A stretch of DNA of 5,065 bases from Clostridia bacterium (lineage in GTDB: Bacteria; Bacillota; Clostridia; Monoglobales; Monoglobaceae), in contig JAFQRU010000017.1 in assembly GCA_017409915.1 (NCBI GenBank), positions 1-5,065 of the forward strand. Direction: 5' to 3'. Made by a program: the position numbers and the translations under genes. How positions within the stretch are numbered: the first letter of the stretch is position 1; the number at the start of each line of letters is the position of its first letter. The notes beneath the pieces were generated by a model that did no database searches, was not told the DNA's origin, and saw only the letters and a list, made by a program, of their open reading frames with translations. Below, piece after piece: positions 1 to 5,065 of the stretch.

Positions 1-771
1 GATAATGGTCGGTCCTGCGCCGCTCAGATAAACTCCGAGAGCTTTGTTATTATAACACAAATCAAATATTTCTCCCATACCGGGAATAAATTTCTTTCTG
101 TAATCCTGATGGAGTCTGTCTCCCATAGAAACTCTTATATTTTCGTAATTCCCCGAAATAATGCTGGCGGTTAAAAGAGCGCTCCGCCCTAAATTAAACA
201 CCGCATCCTTATGGAAAACTTTTTCAGGAAGTGCCGCCCTTGACTTTTTGGTCTGCAAAAAGAAATCAGGGATGAAAGTCGCAAAAGACAAGTCGTCTTT
301 AACGGGAGTAGAGATAAAATTTATCTTATGCTTTGACGGAACATTGACGCAAAATCCGCCAAAAACCGCAGGGGTAACATTATCCCCATGGCCTTCAATC
401 TCTGCCGCCATATTGAGAAGCTCCTCTTTCCCAAAGGGGTTTTCCAAAAGAGCATTGGCCGCGAAAAGTCCGCCCACGATACTTGCGCTGCTGCTTCCCA
501 GACCTCTTGTTATGGGAATATTATTTTCCATAACAAGGCGGATATTAGTCATATCCTCTCCTGCTTCTTTAAAAACTCTCTCAGTGCATTTATAGATAAG
601 GTTTTTTTCGTTATGGGGAAGGAAACCCTCTCCCTCGCCAATAACCTTAACTTCGGTAGGCCCGCTTATTTTCTCAATGCCCACATAGTTATACATAGTA
701 AGAGCAATGCCAAGGCTATCAAAGCCCGCACCCATATTGGCACTTGTCGCGGGAACTCTCACCTTAATCAT
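1..771 (-). CDS. thrB: Homoserine kinase, C-terminus cut by window edge
   Basis: A cytoplasmic GHMP-family kinase that phosphorylates homoserine with ATP to O-phosphohomoserine, the substrate of threonine synthase. The frame is open for 257 codons to base 1; the family is about 300 residues, so roughly 40 are missing beyond the edge. The N-terminus has the typical VPATSANMGAGFDSLG segment (residues 6-21). The ATP-binding GHMP loop PITRGLGSSSA is at 86-96, the EGHGDNVTPAVFGG segment at 126-139, and the C-terminal glycine motif LSGAGPT at 249-255. The ATG directly abuts the TAA of hom (TAAATG), and its Shine-Dalgarno GGGTGA (777-782) lies inside the hom coding region, so translation is probably coupled to hom. 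It is the third gene of the leftward operon. Identification is firm; only the missing C-terminus is unseen. Confidence 0.96.
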   Translation of the reverse strand, partial: MIKVRVPATSANMGAGFDSLGIALTMYNYVGIEKISGPTEVKVIGEGEGFLPHNEKNLIYKCTERVFKEAGEDMTNIRLVMENNIPITRGLGSSSASIVGGLFAANALLENPFGKEELLNMAAEIEGHGDNVTPAVFGGFCVNVPSKHKINFISTPVKDDLSFATFIPDFFLQTKKSRAALPEKVFHKDAVFNLGRSALLTASIISGNYENIRVSMGDRLHQDYRKKFIPGMGEIFDLCYNNKALGVYLSGAGPTII

Positions 772-1971
772 TTATATCACCCTTATTTTTCCTAAAACCT
801 CGCAATTACTAAACGGCTCGCTCTTTAAAAGTTCATTAAGCTCTTCTTCGCTTGCTGCTTTTGTTATAATTGCAAATTCATTATCTAAGCCAGGAAGCTT
901 TGTAACCTTATAACCTTTTAACTTATCAGCATCGCCCATAAATCTTAAATAGTAAGGATACTTCTGAGCCTTTCCGTCTTTTAAATAATCCTCGTCTGCC
1001 TCGTTCCATAAAATACGGATATTTGTGTTTCTGTGTTTTGCAACATCAACAAGGTCAGATACCATTGCGCTTGCAGTTGGAAGCTTTCCTGCACCTCTTC
1101 CGTAGAACATAACATCGCCCAAAGACTCACCCTGAACCAAAATTCCGTTGAATACATCAGAAATATTTGCAAGAGGGCTGTCTAAGTCAATGAATGCCGG
1201 GCAAACACGGGCGAAAACGCCTTTCTTAGCTTTAACGCACTGGCCAACCAGCTTAACACTGTATCCCATTGCCTGAGCATATTTTGCGTCCTCGGTTGTT
1301 ATTTTTGTTATTCCCTCTGTTGGGATTTTTTCGCAGTTTACATTCTTGCCGTAAGCTAAGGATGCAAGGATTGCAATCTTTCGGCAGGTGTCAATTCCCT
1401 CAACATCTGCTGTTGGGTCTTTTTCGGCATAACCCTTTTCCTGAGCCTCAGATAAAGCCTCAGCAAAGGATTTTCCGTTTTTAATCATCTGAGTTAAAAT
1501 ATAGTTTGTTGTTCCGTTTAAGATACCAACAATTCCTGTTATGTCATTTCCTGTAAGGCTTGAAATAAGAGGTCTTATAATAGGAATACCTCCGCCAACA
1601 CTAGCCTCAAAGAGATAGTTTATGCTTTTTTCTTTGGCGATTTGCAAAAGCTCTGTGCCATGTTTTGCAACAAGCTCCTTATTTGAAGACACAACATGCT
1701 TTCCTGCTAAGAGAAGCTTTTTGGTAAAGTCATAAGCGGGAACTGTTCCGCCCATGGCTTCAATAACCGCCTCAACCTCAGGGTCGTTTAAAATATCATT
1801 AAAATCCTTTGTAAAGCACTTATATTCACTGTCAGGAAAATCACGAAGGTCGAGAATATATTTAACTTCAATTGTGTCGCCTGCTTTTTTTGCAATGTTC
1901 TTAGCGTTGGTTATAAGAAGCTCTCCAACTCCGCTTCCCACAACGCCGAAACCCATAATTGCAATTTTCAT
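772..1971 (-). CDS. hom: Homoserine dehydrogenase
   Basis: Reduces aspartate 4-semialdehyde to homoserine with NAD(P)H, the branch point to threonine and methionine; cytoplasmic. The 399-residue protein opens with a Rossmann loop GFGVVG (residues 7-12), followed by the conserved SSNKELVA (95-102, Lys98). The catalytic domain contains GILNGTTNYILT (149-160) and GYAEKDPTADVEGIDTCRK (180-198). There Glu183, Asp189, Asp194 and Lys198 have the same spacing as the yeast enzyme's Glu208, Asp214, Asp219 and Lys223, so the active site looks intact. The C-terminal stretch from about 338 resembles a shortened ACT domain: YYLRF at 340-344, then FAIITKAASEEELNELL at 366-382, with the usual helix between them apparently missing. 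The start is supported by GGGAGG (1980-1985) 8 bases upstream. It sits 25 bp after the DUF1015 gene and touches thrB. Confidence 0.97.
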   Translation of the reverse strand: MKIAIMGFGVVGSGVGELLITNAKNIAKKAGDTIEVKYILDLRDFPDSEYKCFTKDFNDILNDPEVEAVIEAMGGTVPAYDFTKKLLLAGKHVVSSNKELVAKHGTELLQIAKEKSINYLFEASVGGGIPIIRPLISSLTGNDITGIVGILNGTTNYILTQMIKNGKSFAEALSEAQEKGYAEKDPTADVEGIDTCRKIAILASLAYGKNVNCEKIPTEGITKITTEDAKYAQAMGYSVKLVGQCVKAKKGVFARVCPAFIDLDSPLANISDVFNGILVQGESLGDVMFYGRGAGKLPTASAMVSDLVDVAKHRNTNIRILWNEADEDYLKDGKAQKYPYYLRFMGDADKLKGYKVTKLPGLDNEFAIITKAASEEELNELLKSEPFSNCEVLGKIRVI

Positions 1972-1979
1972 AGGTGTAT

Positions 1980-1985
1980 CCTCCC
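1980..1985 (-). promoter_or_regulatory. Ribosome binding site of hom
   Basis: Read on the minus strand the bases are GGGAGG, 8 bases before the hom ATG. The site fixes that start and lies in the 25-bp gap after the DUF1015 gene, so hom has its own ribosome entry within the operon. Confidence 0.85.
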
Positions 1986-1996
1986 TTTCTCAAGGT

Positions 1997-3304
1997 TTAA
2001 AACTTGTTTATAACAATACCTGTAACCAATTTTGGCCAGAAATATGTCGATTTCTGAGGCATTTTCTCGTTTGCAAGAGAAACCTCTTTGATTTCTGCAA
2101 CGCTTGTTGCGTTGATTAAGAATGAGCACTGATATTCTCCGCTTTTAACCGCCTCAATTGCTTCCTTTGCATCTCTTGTGTAGAAAAGATTTTTCTGGTT
2201 AGCCATATTTGCGCTGTCAATTCCAAAAAATCTCTCTAAAACAAGAGTATGAAGAAGTGTTACATCAAGGTTTTTATAAGCCGAAGACATATCTGTTATA
2301 TAATTGTTTATAGCGTCAGTATTTTTAAGTTCGAAACGGTAATAATAATCTTTGCCGGTATAAAGAGCAAAGCATTTTTCGTCTAAAACTGAGGAGATTT
2401 TTTCCATTATGATTTTGGCATAATCCCCTTCTGTAAAGTAAATCTTTGATACCGCAAAATCCTCTGTTAAACAGCTTGTTATAACATTTTCGTCAAACTC
2501 AGGAAGATTTTTAATCATTCTGTGAGTTGGGAAAACCAAAAGCCCGCTGTCTTCCATTGAGGTAAGCATCATCATAACATAATCATAAGGAGCATCTTTT
2601 GCATCGGGGTTTTCTTCTCTCTTCTTGTTACGGAAGTTAAGAGCGGTCTCGTATCTGTGATGCCCGTCTGCAATAAATAACTGCTTATTCTTAAACTGCT
2701 CGCTTATCTTTGCAGTTTTTTCGCTGTCAGAGATAATCCAGATGTTCTGGGTTATGTTATCGTCTGTAACAAAGGAAACATCAGGCTTTCCGCTTGAATA
2801 CTCATTTATAAGCTTTTCAACAGCCTTATCCTCGTCAAGATATAGGGAATAAATCTGGCTGAGATTTGCATCGGTTGTGCTCATTAAATCAAATCTGTCG
2901 GTCTTTGCCTTGGAAAGCGTATTCTCGTGAGGAAGAACAATTTTCTTGTCAAACTCTACGATTTCAACCAAAGAGATTATTCCTTTAAGAGAAATTGGAG
3001 TTCTGTTGTATTCAAAAACCTGTTCATAAATATAGAAAGCAGGCTTTTCATCCTTTTTAAGAATACCCTTTTCTATCCAGGAGGCAAACATCTCTCCTGC
3101 ACGGGTATATTTATTATTCTTCTCATCGTCAGTTTCGTAAGTCTTTCCATAGTCAACCCTGACAATGTTATATTCGCTTTTTTCATAAAGAGCGTCTTGC
3201 TGCTCAGGGGAAATTATATCATAAGGAGGGGCAGTAACATCATTAAGATTACCAACCAACTCTGTATTATACCGAAGTCCTTTAAAGGGTATTACATTTG
3301 CCAT
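1997..3304 (-). CDS. DUF1015 family protein (COG4198), possible small-molecule kinase
   Basis: A 435-residue soluble protein, of the usual length for the DUF1015 family, whose biochemical role is not settled. Family marks visible are VTAPPYDIIS (residues 23-32), the PHENT box with a downstream KTDR (125-137), DGHHRYETAL (213-222), and a conserved end MPQKSTYFWPK (415-425). There is no signal peptide or membrane segment. The DGHHR box resembles the nucleotide/phosphate-binding motif of the ParB/sulfiredoxin-like superfamily, which includes free-serine kinases. From memory, DUF1015 genes often neighbour serine biosynthesis genes in clostridia. Here it leads an operon with hom and thrB, so a role acting on serine, homoserine or threonine is a reasonable inference but unproven. 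The start is fixed by AGGAGG 8 bases before the ATG and by a promoter about 40 bp upstream. Family assignment is strong, function weak. Confidence 0.9.
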   Translation of the reverse strand: MANVIPFKGLRYNTELVGNLNDVTAPPYDIISPEQQDALYEKSEYNIVRVDYGKTYETDDEKNNKYTRAGEMFASWIEKGILKKDEKPAFYIYEQVFEYNRTPISLKGIISLVEIVEFDKKIVLPHENTLSKAKTDRFDLMSTTDANLSQIYSLYLDEDKAVEKLINEYSSGKPDVSFVTDDNITQNIWIISDSEKTAKISEQFKNKQLFIADGHHRYETALNFRNKKREENPDAKDAPYDYVMMMLTSMEDSGLLVFPTHRMIKNLPEFDENVITSCLTEDFAVSKIYFTEGDYAKIIMEKISSVLDEKCFALYTGKDYYYRFELKNTDAINNYITDMSSAYKNLDVTLLHTLVLERFFGIDSANMANQKNLFYTRDAKEAIEAVKSGEYQCSFLINATSVAEIKEVSLANEKMPQKSTYFWPKLVTGIVINKF

Positions 3305-3312
3305 AATTCTTG

Positions 3313-3318
3313 CCTCCT
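3313..3318 (-). promoter_or_regulatory. Ribosome binding site of the DUF1015 gene
   Basis: The minus strand reads AGGAGG, a full match to the anti-Shine-Dalgarno core, 8 bases before the ATG at 3304. It settles the start of the DUF1015 protein. Confidence 0.9.
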
Positions 3319-3340
3319 AAAAAATAATTCTGTTCTTATC

Positions 3341-3369
3341 ATAATACACCAAAATCCAAAAATAGTCAA
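3341..3369 (-). promoter_or_regulatory. Sigma-A promoter of the DUF1015-hom-thrB operon
   Basis: On the minus strand a -35 box TTGACT (3364-3369) and a -10 box TATTAT (3341-3346) are separated by exactly 17 bases; each box has 5 of 6 consensus bases. Transcription would begin near 3334, giving a leader of about 30 bases. That leader is too short for a T-box, riboswitch or attenuator, so any amino-acid control would have to act through a DNA-binding protein at or upstream of the promoter. Confidence 0.85.
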
Positions 3370-3375
3370 GGAATA

Positions 3376-3389
3376 TCTGACATTTCAGA
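3376..3389. repeat. Short inverted repeat between divergent promoters, possible operator
   Basis: The bases TCTGA-CATT-TCAGA form a perfect 5-bp palindrome with a 4-base spacer. It lies just upstream of the -35 box of the leftward operon and overlaps the proposed -35 box of the rightward PRC-barrel gene. The location suits a regulator acting on one or both promoters, but a 5-bp arm is short enough to arise by chance in AT-rich DNA. Confidence 0.35.
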
Positions 3390-3404
3390 GAATTTTGGTA
3401 AATT
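3377..3404 (+). promoter_or_regulatory. Candidate promoter of the PRC-barrel gene
   Basis: CTGACA (3377-3382) matches the -35 consensus at 5 of 6 bases. After 16 bases comes TAAATT (3399-3404), preceded by TGG, which gives an extended -10 (TGn). Transcription would begin near 3411 with a leader of about 25 bases. The -10 box itself matches only 4 of 6, so this is a moderate call; a sporulation sigma factor has not been excluded. Confidence 0.5.
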
Positions 3405-3435
3405 TGTAAAAAAATGTTTCGGGAAAGGAAATTCA

Positions 3436-3867
3436 ATGATAAAAAATGCAAGAAAAATCATAAACACAAAGGTCTTTGAGGACCGTACGGGAAAGTATCT
3501 CGGGAAAGTCTCGGATGTGGCTTTTTCGGGGGATTCTCTTAAAGGCTATTATGTTTCAAGCGACAGCATTGTTCCTCTTCTTGGCTTGGTTTTACCTTCT
3601 TCCGTTACCGCATATAAAAAGGGCAAAATTTTCGTCAGGGAAGTTTCCCATTCTTCATCCGACTTTATAACTTTTAAAAAAAATATCTCCCACCAGAGTT
3701 TTTTCTCGGGGGAGCGAAAAATCGGCAAAGGACGGGATATGCTTTTTGACTTTGAAACAGGAGAAATTGAAGGGTTTTTATATTCAGAAAATATTTTTAG
3801 GAGGCCCTCTTATTTAGATATAAATAAAATAAAAATAAACGGAAAAAATATAACTGTAAGAAATTAA
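3436..3867 (+). CDS. PRC-barrel domain protein with two repeats
   Basis: A 143-residue protein without signal peptide or membrane segment that looks like two tandem PRC-barrel units. The first starts with ARKIINTKVFEDRTGKYLGKV (residues 5-25) followed by a beta-rich stretch with GYYV (37-40), a GLVLPSSVTAY segment and KGKIFVRE. The second begins near KGRDMLFDFETGEIEGFLYS (97-116), again the pattern of a 'gxxl-xD-xTGxixg' beta hairpin, and ends in a short beta tail. PRC barrels occur in RNA-processing RimM, photosynthetic reaction-centre H subunits and the small YlmC/YmxH proteins of Firmicutes; the last group is the closest in style. The specific role is unknown. The start is preceded by AAAGGAA (3424-3430) with 5-base spacing. 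The next gene follows 14 bp later, so the two are almost certainly co-transcribed. Confidence 0.78.
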   Translation: MIKNARKIINTKVFEDRTGKYLGKVSDVAFSGDSLKGYYVSSDSIVPLLGLVLPSSVTAYKKGKIFVREVSHSSSDFITFKKNISHQSFFSGERKIGKGRDMLFDFETGEIEGFLYSENIFRRPSYLDINKIKINGKNITVRN

Positions 3868-3874
3868 AAGGAGG
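3868..3874 (+). promoter_or_regulatory. Ribosome binding site of the 44-residue membrane peptide
   Basis: AAGGAGG starts immediately after the TAA of the PRC-barrel gene and sits 7 bases before the ATG at 3882. This near-perfect site is the main evidence that the very short frame downstream is truly translated. Confidence 0.85.
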
Positions 3875-3881
3875 CAAAAAA

Positions 3882-4016
3882 ATGAGATTTATAGTAGGCG
3901 TTATTGCAGGGGCATCTATTGCCGCAGGAGCTATGGTGATGACAGATCCTGCCTATATGAAACGAATGAAGAAAAAATACAAATGCGCAAAACGAATGAT
4001 GCACAATATGATGTAA
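3882..4016 (+). CDS. Small basic membrane peptide, 44 residues, function unknown
   Basis: The frame encodes 44 residues. An apolar, glycine/alanine-rich N-terminal segment (residues 3-20, FIVGVIAGASIAAGAMVM) can span the membrane once or serve as an uncleaved anchor. A strongly basic, cytoplasm-type tail (27-38, with eight Lys/Arg) follows. Nine of 44 residues are methionine, including a closing MMHNMM; one cysteine is at 35. The layout recalls small YtxH-like proteins of Firmicutes, but it is too short for a firm family assignment. Support for it being real: a near-perfect AAGGAGG with ideal spacing, close placement behind the PRC-barrel gene, and a terminator that begins within a few bases of its stop. 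It may anchor or partner the PRC-barrel protein; that is inference. Confidence 0.75.
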   Translation: MRFIVGVIAGASIAAGAMVMTDPAYMKRMKKKYKCAKRMMHNMM

Positions 4017-4019
4017 CAA

Positions 4020-4047
4020 AAAAGGTGTGGATTTTTCCACACCTTTT
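4020..4047. terminator. Bidirectional intrinsic terminator between convergent genes
   Basis: An 11-bp perfect stem (AAAAGGTGTGG paired with CCACACCTTTT) encloses a 6-base loop ATTTTT. Going right it is followed by TTTT-AATTTTC; going left the upstream A run reads as a T tract. It lies between the stops of the 44-residue peptide (4016) and the leftward rubredoxin (4055), so it can end both transcripts. Confidence 0.9.
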
Positions 4048-4054
4048 AATTTTC

Positions 4055-4210
4055 TTATTCTTCTTCAAAAGCGTCTTTACCGAGGCCGCAAACCGGGCAA
4101 ACCCAATCCTCAGAAACTTCTTCCCATGGTGTTCCAGGAGCGATTCCGTTATCAGGATCTCCTTCTGCCGGGTCATAAACATAGCCACAAGGGCAAACAT
4201 ATTTTTTCAT
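4055..4210 (-). CDS. Rubredoxin with CxC first knuckle
   Basis: A 51-residue cytoplasmic one-iron electron carrier, as used by anaerobes to pass electrons to reductases that remove oxygen, superoxide or peroxide, among others. It matches the family nearly end to end: KKYVC, YVYDPAEGDPDNGIAPGTPW (residues 10-29), DWVCPVCGLGKDAFE (35-49). The second iron-binding knuckle is a normal CPVC (Cys38, Cys41). The first reads CPCGY (Cys6, Cys8), one residue shorter than the usual CxxCGY, although all four cysteines are present and the protein is otherwise intact. The start is fixed by AAGGAG about 9 bases upstream and by the typical MKKYVC beginning. It has its own promoter, but with no terminator visible behind the S component gene it may also receive read-through. 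Family identity is very secure; the physiological partner cannot be told from this window. Confidence 0.95.
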   Translation of the reverse strand: MKKYVCPCGYVYDPAEGDPDNGIAPGTPWEEVSEDWVCPVCGLGKDAFEEE

Positions 4211-4243
4211 TTTTATCTCTCCTTGCTTAAATTTGATAGTTAT

Positions 4244-4273
4244 ATTTTAACATATTCATTTTTCCCTTGTCAA
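4244..4273 (-). promoter_or_regulatory. Sigma-A promoter of the rubredoxin gene
   Basis: The minus strand carries a consensus -35 TTGACA (4268-4273) and, 18 bases on, TAAAAT (4244-4249) preceded by TGT, an extended -10. Transcription would begin near 4237, about 27 bases before the ATG. The promoter fills the short gap after the S component gene, allowing the rubredoxin to be made independently. Confidence 0.8.
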
Positions 4274-4279
4274 TAAATT

Positions 4280-5053
4280 TTATACTTTATTGATTTTCTT
4301 TGTCGCCATTAAGATTGCGCTTACGCAAATCATTGATGCGATAATTTCAAGGCATCCGTTAACCGTAACAATTCCTATAACAAAATCCATAAAGGATTTG
4401 CCCATAATTCCACCTGCGGAAAAGGCTCCACCCTTACCGAAGATAAGCCATACGAATATGAGGAAGAAAAGCGTATTTGTAAAGGACCCCACAGCACCTG
4501 TTACAGCGTATGTAATATCCCCTCTTTTGCTCTTAGCGAGGATAATAAAGAGTCCGACGAGAACGATAAACGCCGCTCCCATTATAACAATAAACTCTCT
4601 GCCAACAATATACTGTCTCATAAGATTGCCGAAAAGCAGATATAAAAGTGTTCCTATTGCGCCGATTATTATATACTTAATGGCATTCCCTCTCTTTTTG
4701 AGAAACTTCGCTGTATAATAAGGCACAATTCCAACTAAAATTCTTGGAACAAAGCAGATAACAAGGCTTAACCAACTTGTCTTAACCTCAGGAGTGAGGC
4801 TATACCAGGGAACAAAGAAAAATGATGTAAGCCCTGGGTTGATTGTGTTGTTTATAAGACTTGTAAGACCGAAAATAAGGCCTAAAATTGCCCCCTTTTT
4901 CGGTCCCAAGGTTACAGAACCGACTATAACGGGAATCTGAATCAATGTGATTTTTACCACCCATGGGATATACCCTAAGGGAGTAAAAGTCATTAAAACG
5001 ATTATCGCAGAAAACAGCGATAAAATTACCATATCTTTTGTGTTGTTTTTCAT
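4280..5053 (-). CDS. ECF-type transporter S component (vitamin-type substrate)
   Basis: A 257-residue integral membrane protein resembling the substrate-binding S component of energy-coupling factor transporters, which import vitamins together with a shared EcfA/EcfA'/EcfT module. Hydrophobic segments lie near residues 8-24, 37-50, 54-70, 94-115, 124-146, 152-174, 180-205 and 222-250. Family-like marks are FTPLGYIPW (23-31), ITLIQIPVIVGSVTLGPKKG (35-54), GLIFGLTSLI (58-67) and a C-terminal VNGCLEIIAS (231-240), which recalls the NGxxE segment of pantothenate-type and related S components. At 257 residues it is longer than the common 170-200, with extra hydrophobic sequence in the middle. The substrate cannot be assigned; pantothenate or another vitamin is only a guess. 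No EcfA or EcfT gene is in view, as expected for group II systems. GGAGGG lies just before the ATG; the promoter is outside the window. Confidence 0.82.
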   Translation of the reverse strand: MKNNTKDMVILSLFSAIIVLMTFTPLGYIPWVVKITLIQIPVIVGSVTLGPKKGAILGLIFGLTSLINNTINPGLTSFFFVPWYSLTPEVKTSWLSLVICFVPRILVGIVPYYTAKFLKKRGNAIKYIIIGAIGTLLYLLFGNLMRQYIVGREFIVIMGAAFIVLVGLFIILAKSKRGDITYAVTGAVGSFTNTLFFLIFVWLIFGKGGAFSAGGIMGKSFMDFVIGIVTVNGCLEIIASMICVSAILMATKKINKV

Positions 5054-5059
5054 AAAAAT

Positions 5060-5065
5060 CCCTCC
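5060..5065 (-). promoter_or_regulatory. Ribosome binding site of the S component gene
   Basis: The last bases of the window read GGAGGG on the minus strand, about 6 bases before the ATG at 5053, fixing that start. Confidence 0.8.

Noticed and set aside
161..913. Rightward open frames of 68-144 codons opposite homoserine kinase
   Set aside because: They lie antisense to a clearly conserved thrB frame, overlap each other, and show no recognisable domain, so they are shadows of the real gene.
1269..2119. Rightward frames opposite hom and the DUF1015 gene end
   Set aside because: Both are antisense to well-conserved enzymes and their translations show no domain-like pattern.
3305..3340. Possible T-box, riboswitch or attenuator in front of the amino-acid operon
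   Set aside because: The promoter leaves a leader of only about 30 bases, too short for any such element, and no T-box sequence or terminator hairpin is visible.
3339..3345. Rightward -10-like CATAAT as an alternative promoter for the PRC-barrel gene
   Set aside because: It is the reverse side of the leftward -10 box, and the nearest -35-like bases (TTGCCT at 3310) are about 24 bp away, too far for a working promoter.
2927..3409. 160-codon rightward frame covering the DUF1015 start and intergenic region
   Set aside because: It crosses the strong leftward promoter and ribosome binding site and has no domain-like pattern; the opposite strand explains this region fully.
3931..4276. Frames on both strands across the terminator and rubredoxin
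   Set aside because: They read through a strong intrinsic terminator and are out of frame with the highly conserved rubredoxin and the short membrane peptide.
4290..4718. 142-codon rightward frame opposite the S component
   Set aside because: Its apparent hydrophobic character is what is expected from the antisense of a membrane protein gene; no family resemblance was seen.

Overview
The window looks like an ordinary chromosomal segment of a low-to-moderate GC Firmicute, most likely a member of the Clostridia. The reasons are strong AGGAGG-type ribosome binding sites before nearly every gene, clear sigma-A promoters (TTGACT/TATTAT and TTGACA/TAAAAT), AT-rich intergenic DNA, and the gene set: a DUF1015 protein, a clostridial-type homoserine dehydrogenase, a rubredoxin and an ECF transporter S component. 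No mobile element, CRISPR array, tRNA or rRNA is visible.

Layout. Positions 1-3304 hold a leftward three-gene operon. It starts from a good promoter at 3341-3369 and reads DUF1015 protein, then homoserine dehydrogenase (hom), then homoserine kinase (thrB, cut by the left edge). The gaps are 25 bp and 0 bp. The last two enzymes make homoserine from aspartate semialdehyde and phosphorylate it towards threonine. The DUF1015 protein is of uncertain function, but its position suggests a role in hydroxy-amino-acid metabolism.

A 131-bp intergenic region (3305-3435) carries back-to-back promoters. To its right is a rightward two-gene unit: a PRC-barrel protein (3436-3867) and a 44-residue basic, methionine-rich single-pass membrane peptide (3882-4016). 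It ends at a strong hairpin at 4020-4047 that can also stop transcription arriving from the right.

Positions 4055-5053 hold two leftward genes. One is a 51-residue rubredoxin with its own promoter and an unusual CxC first metal knuckle. Upstream of it is a 257-residue, multi-pass, ECF-type vitamin-uptake S component.

No clearly new multi-gene system is evident. The points most worth a second look are the rubredoxin CxC spacing, the DUF1015 gene leading a homoserine/threonine operon, the shortened regulatory tail of homoserine dehydrogenase, and the PRC-barrel/small membrane peptide pair.
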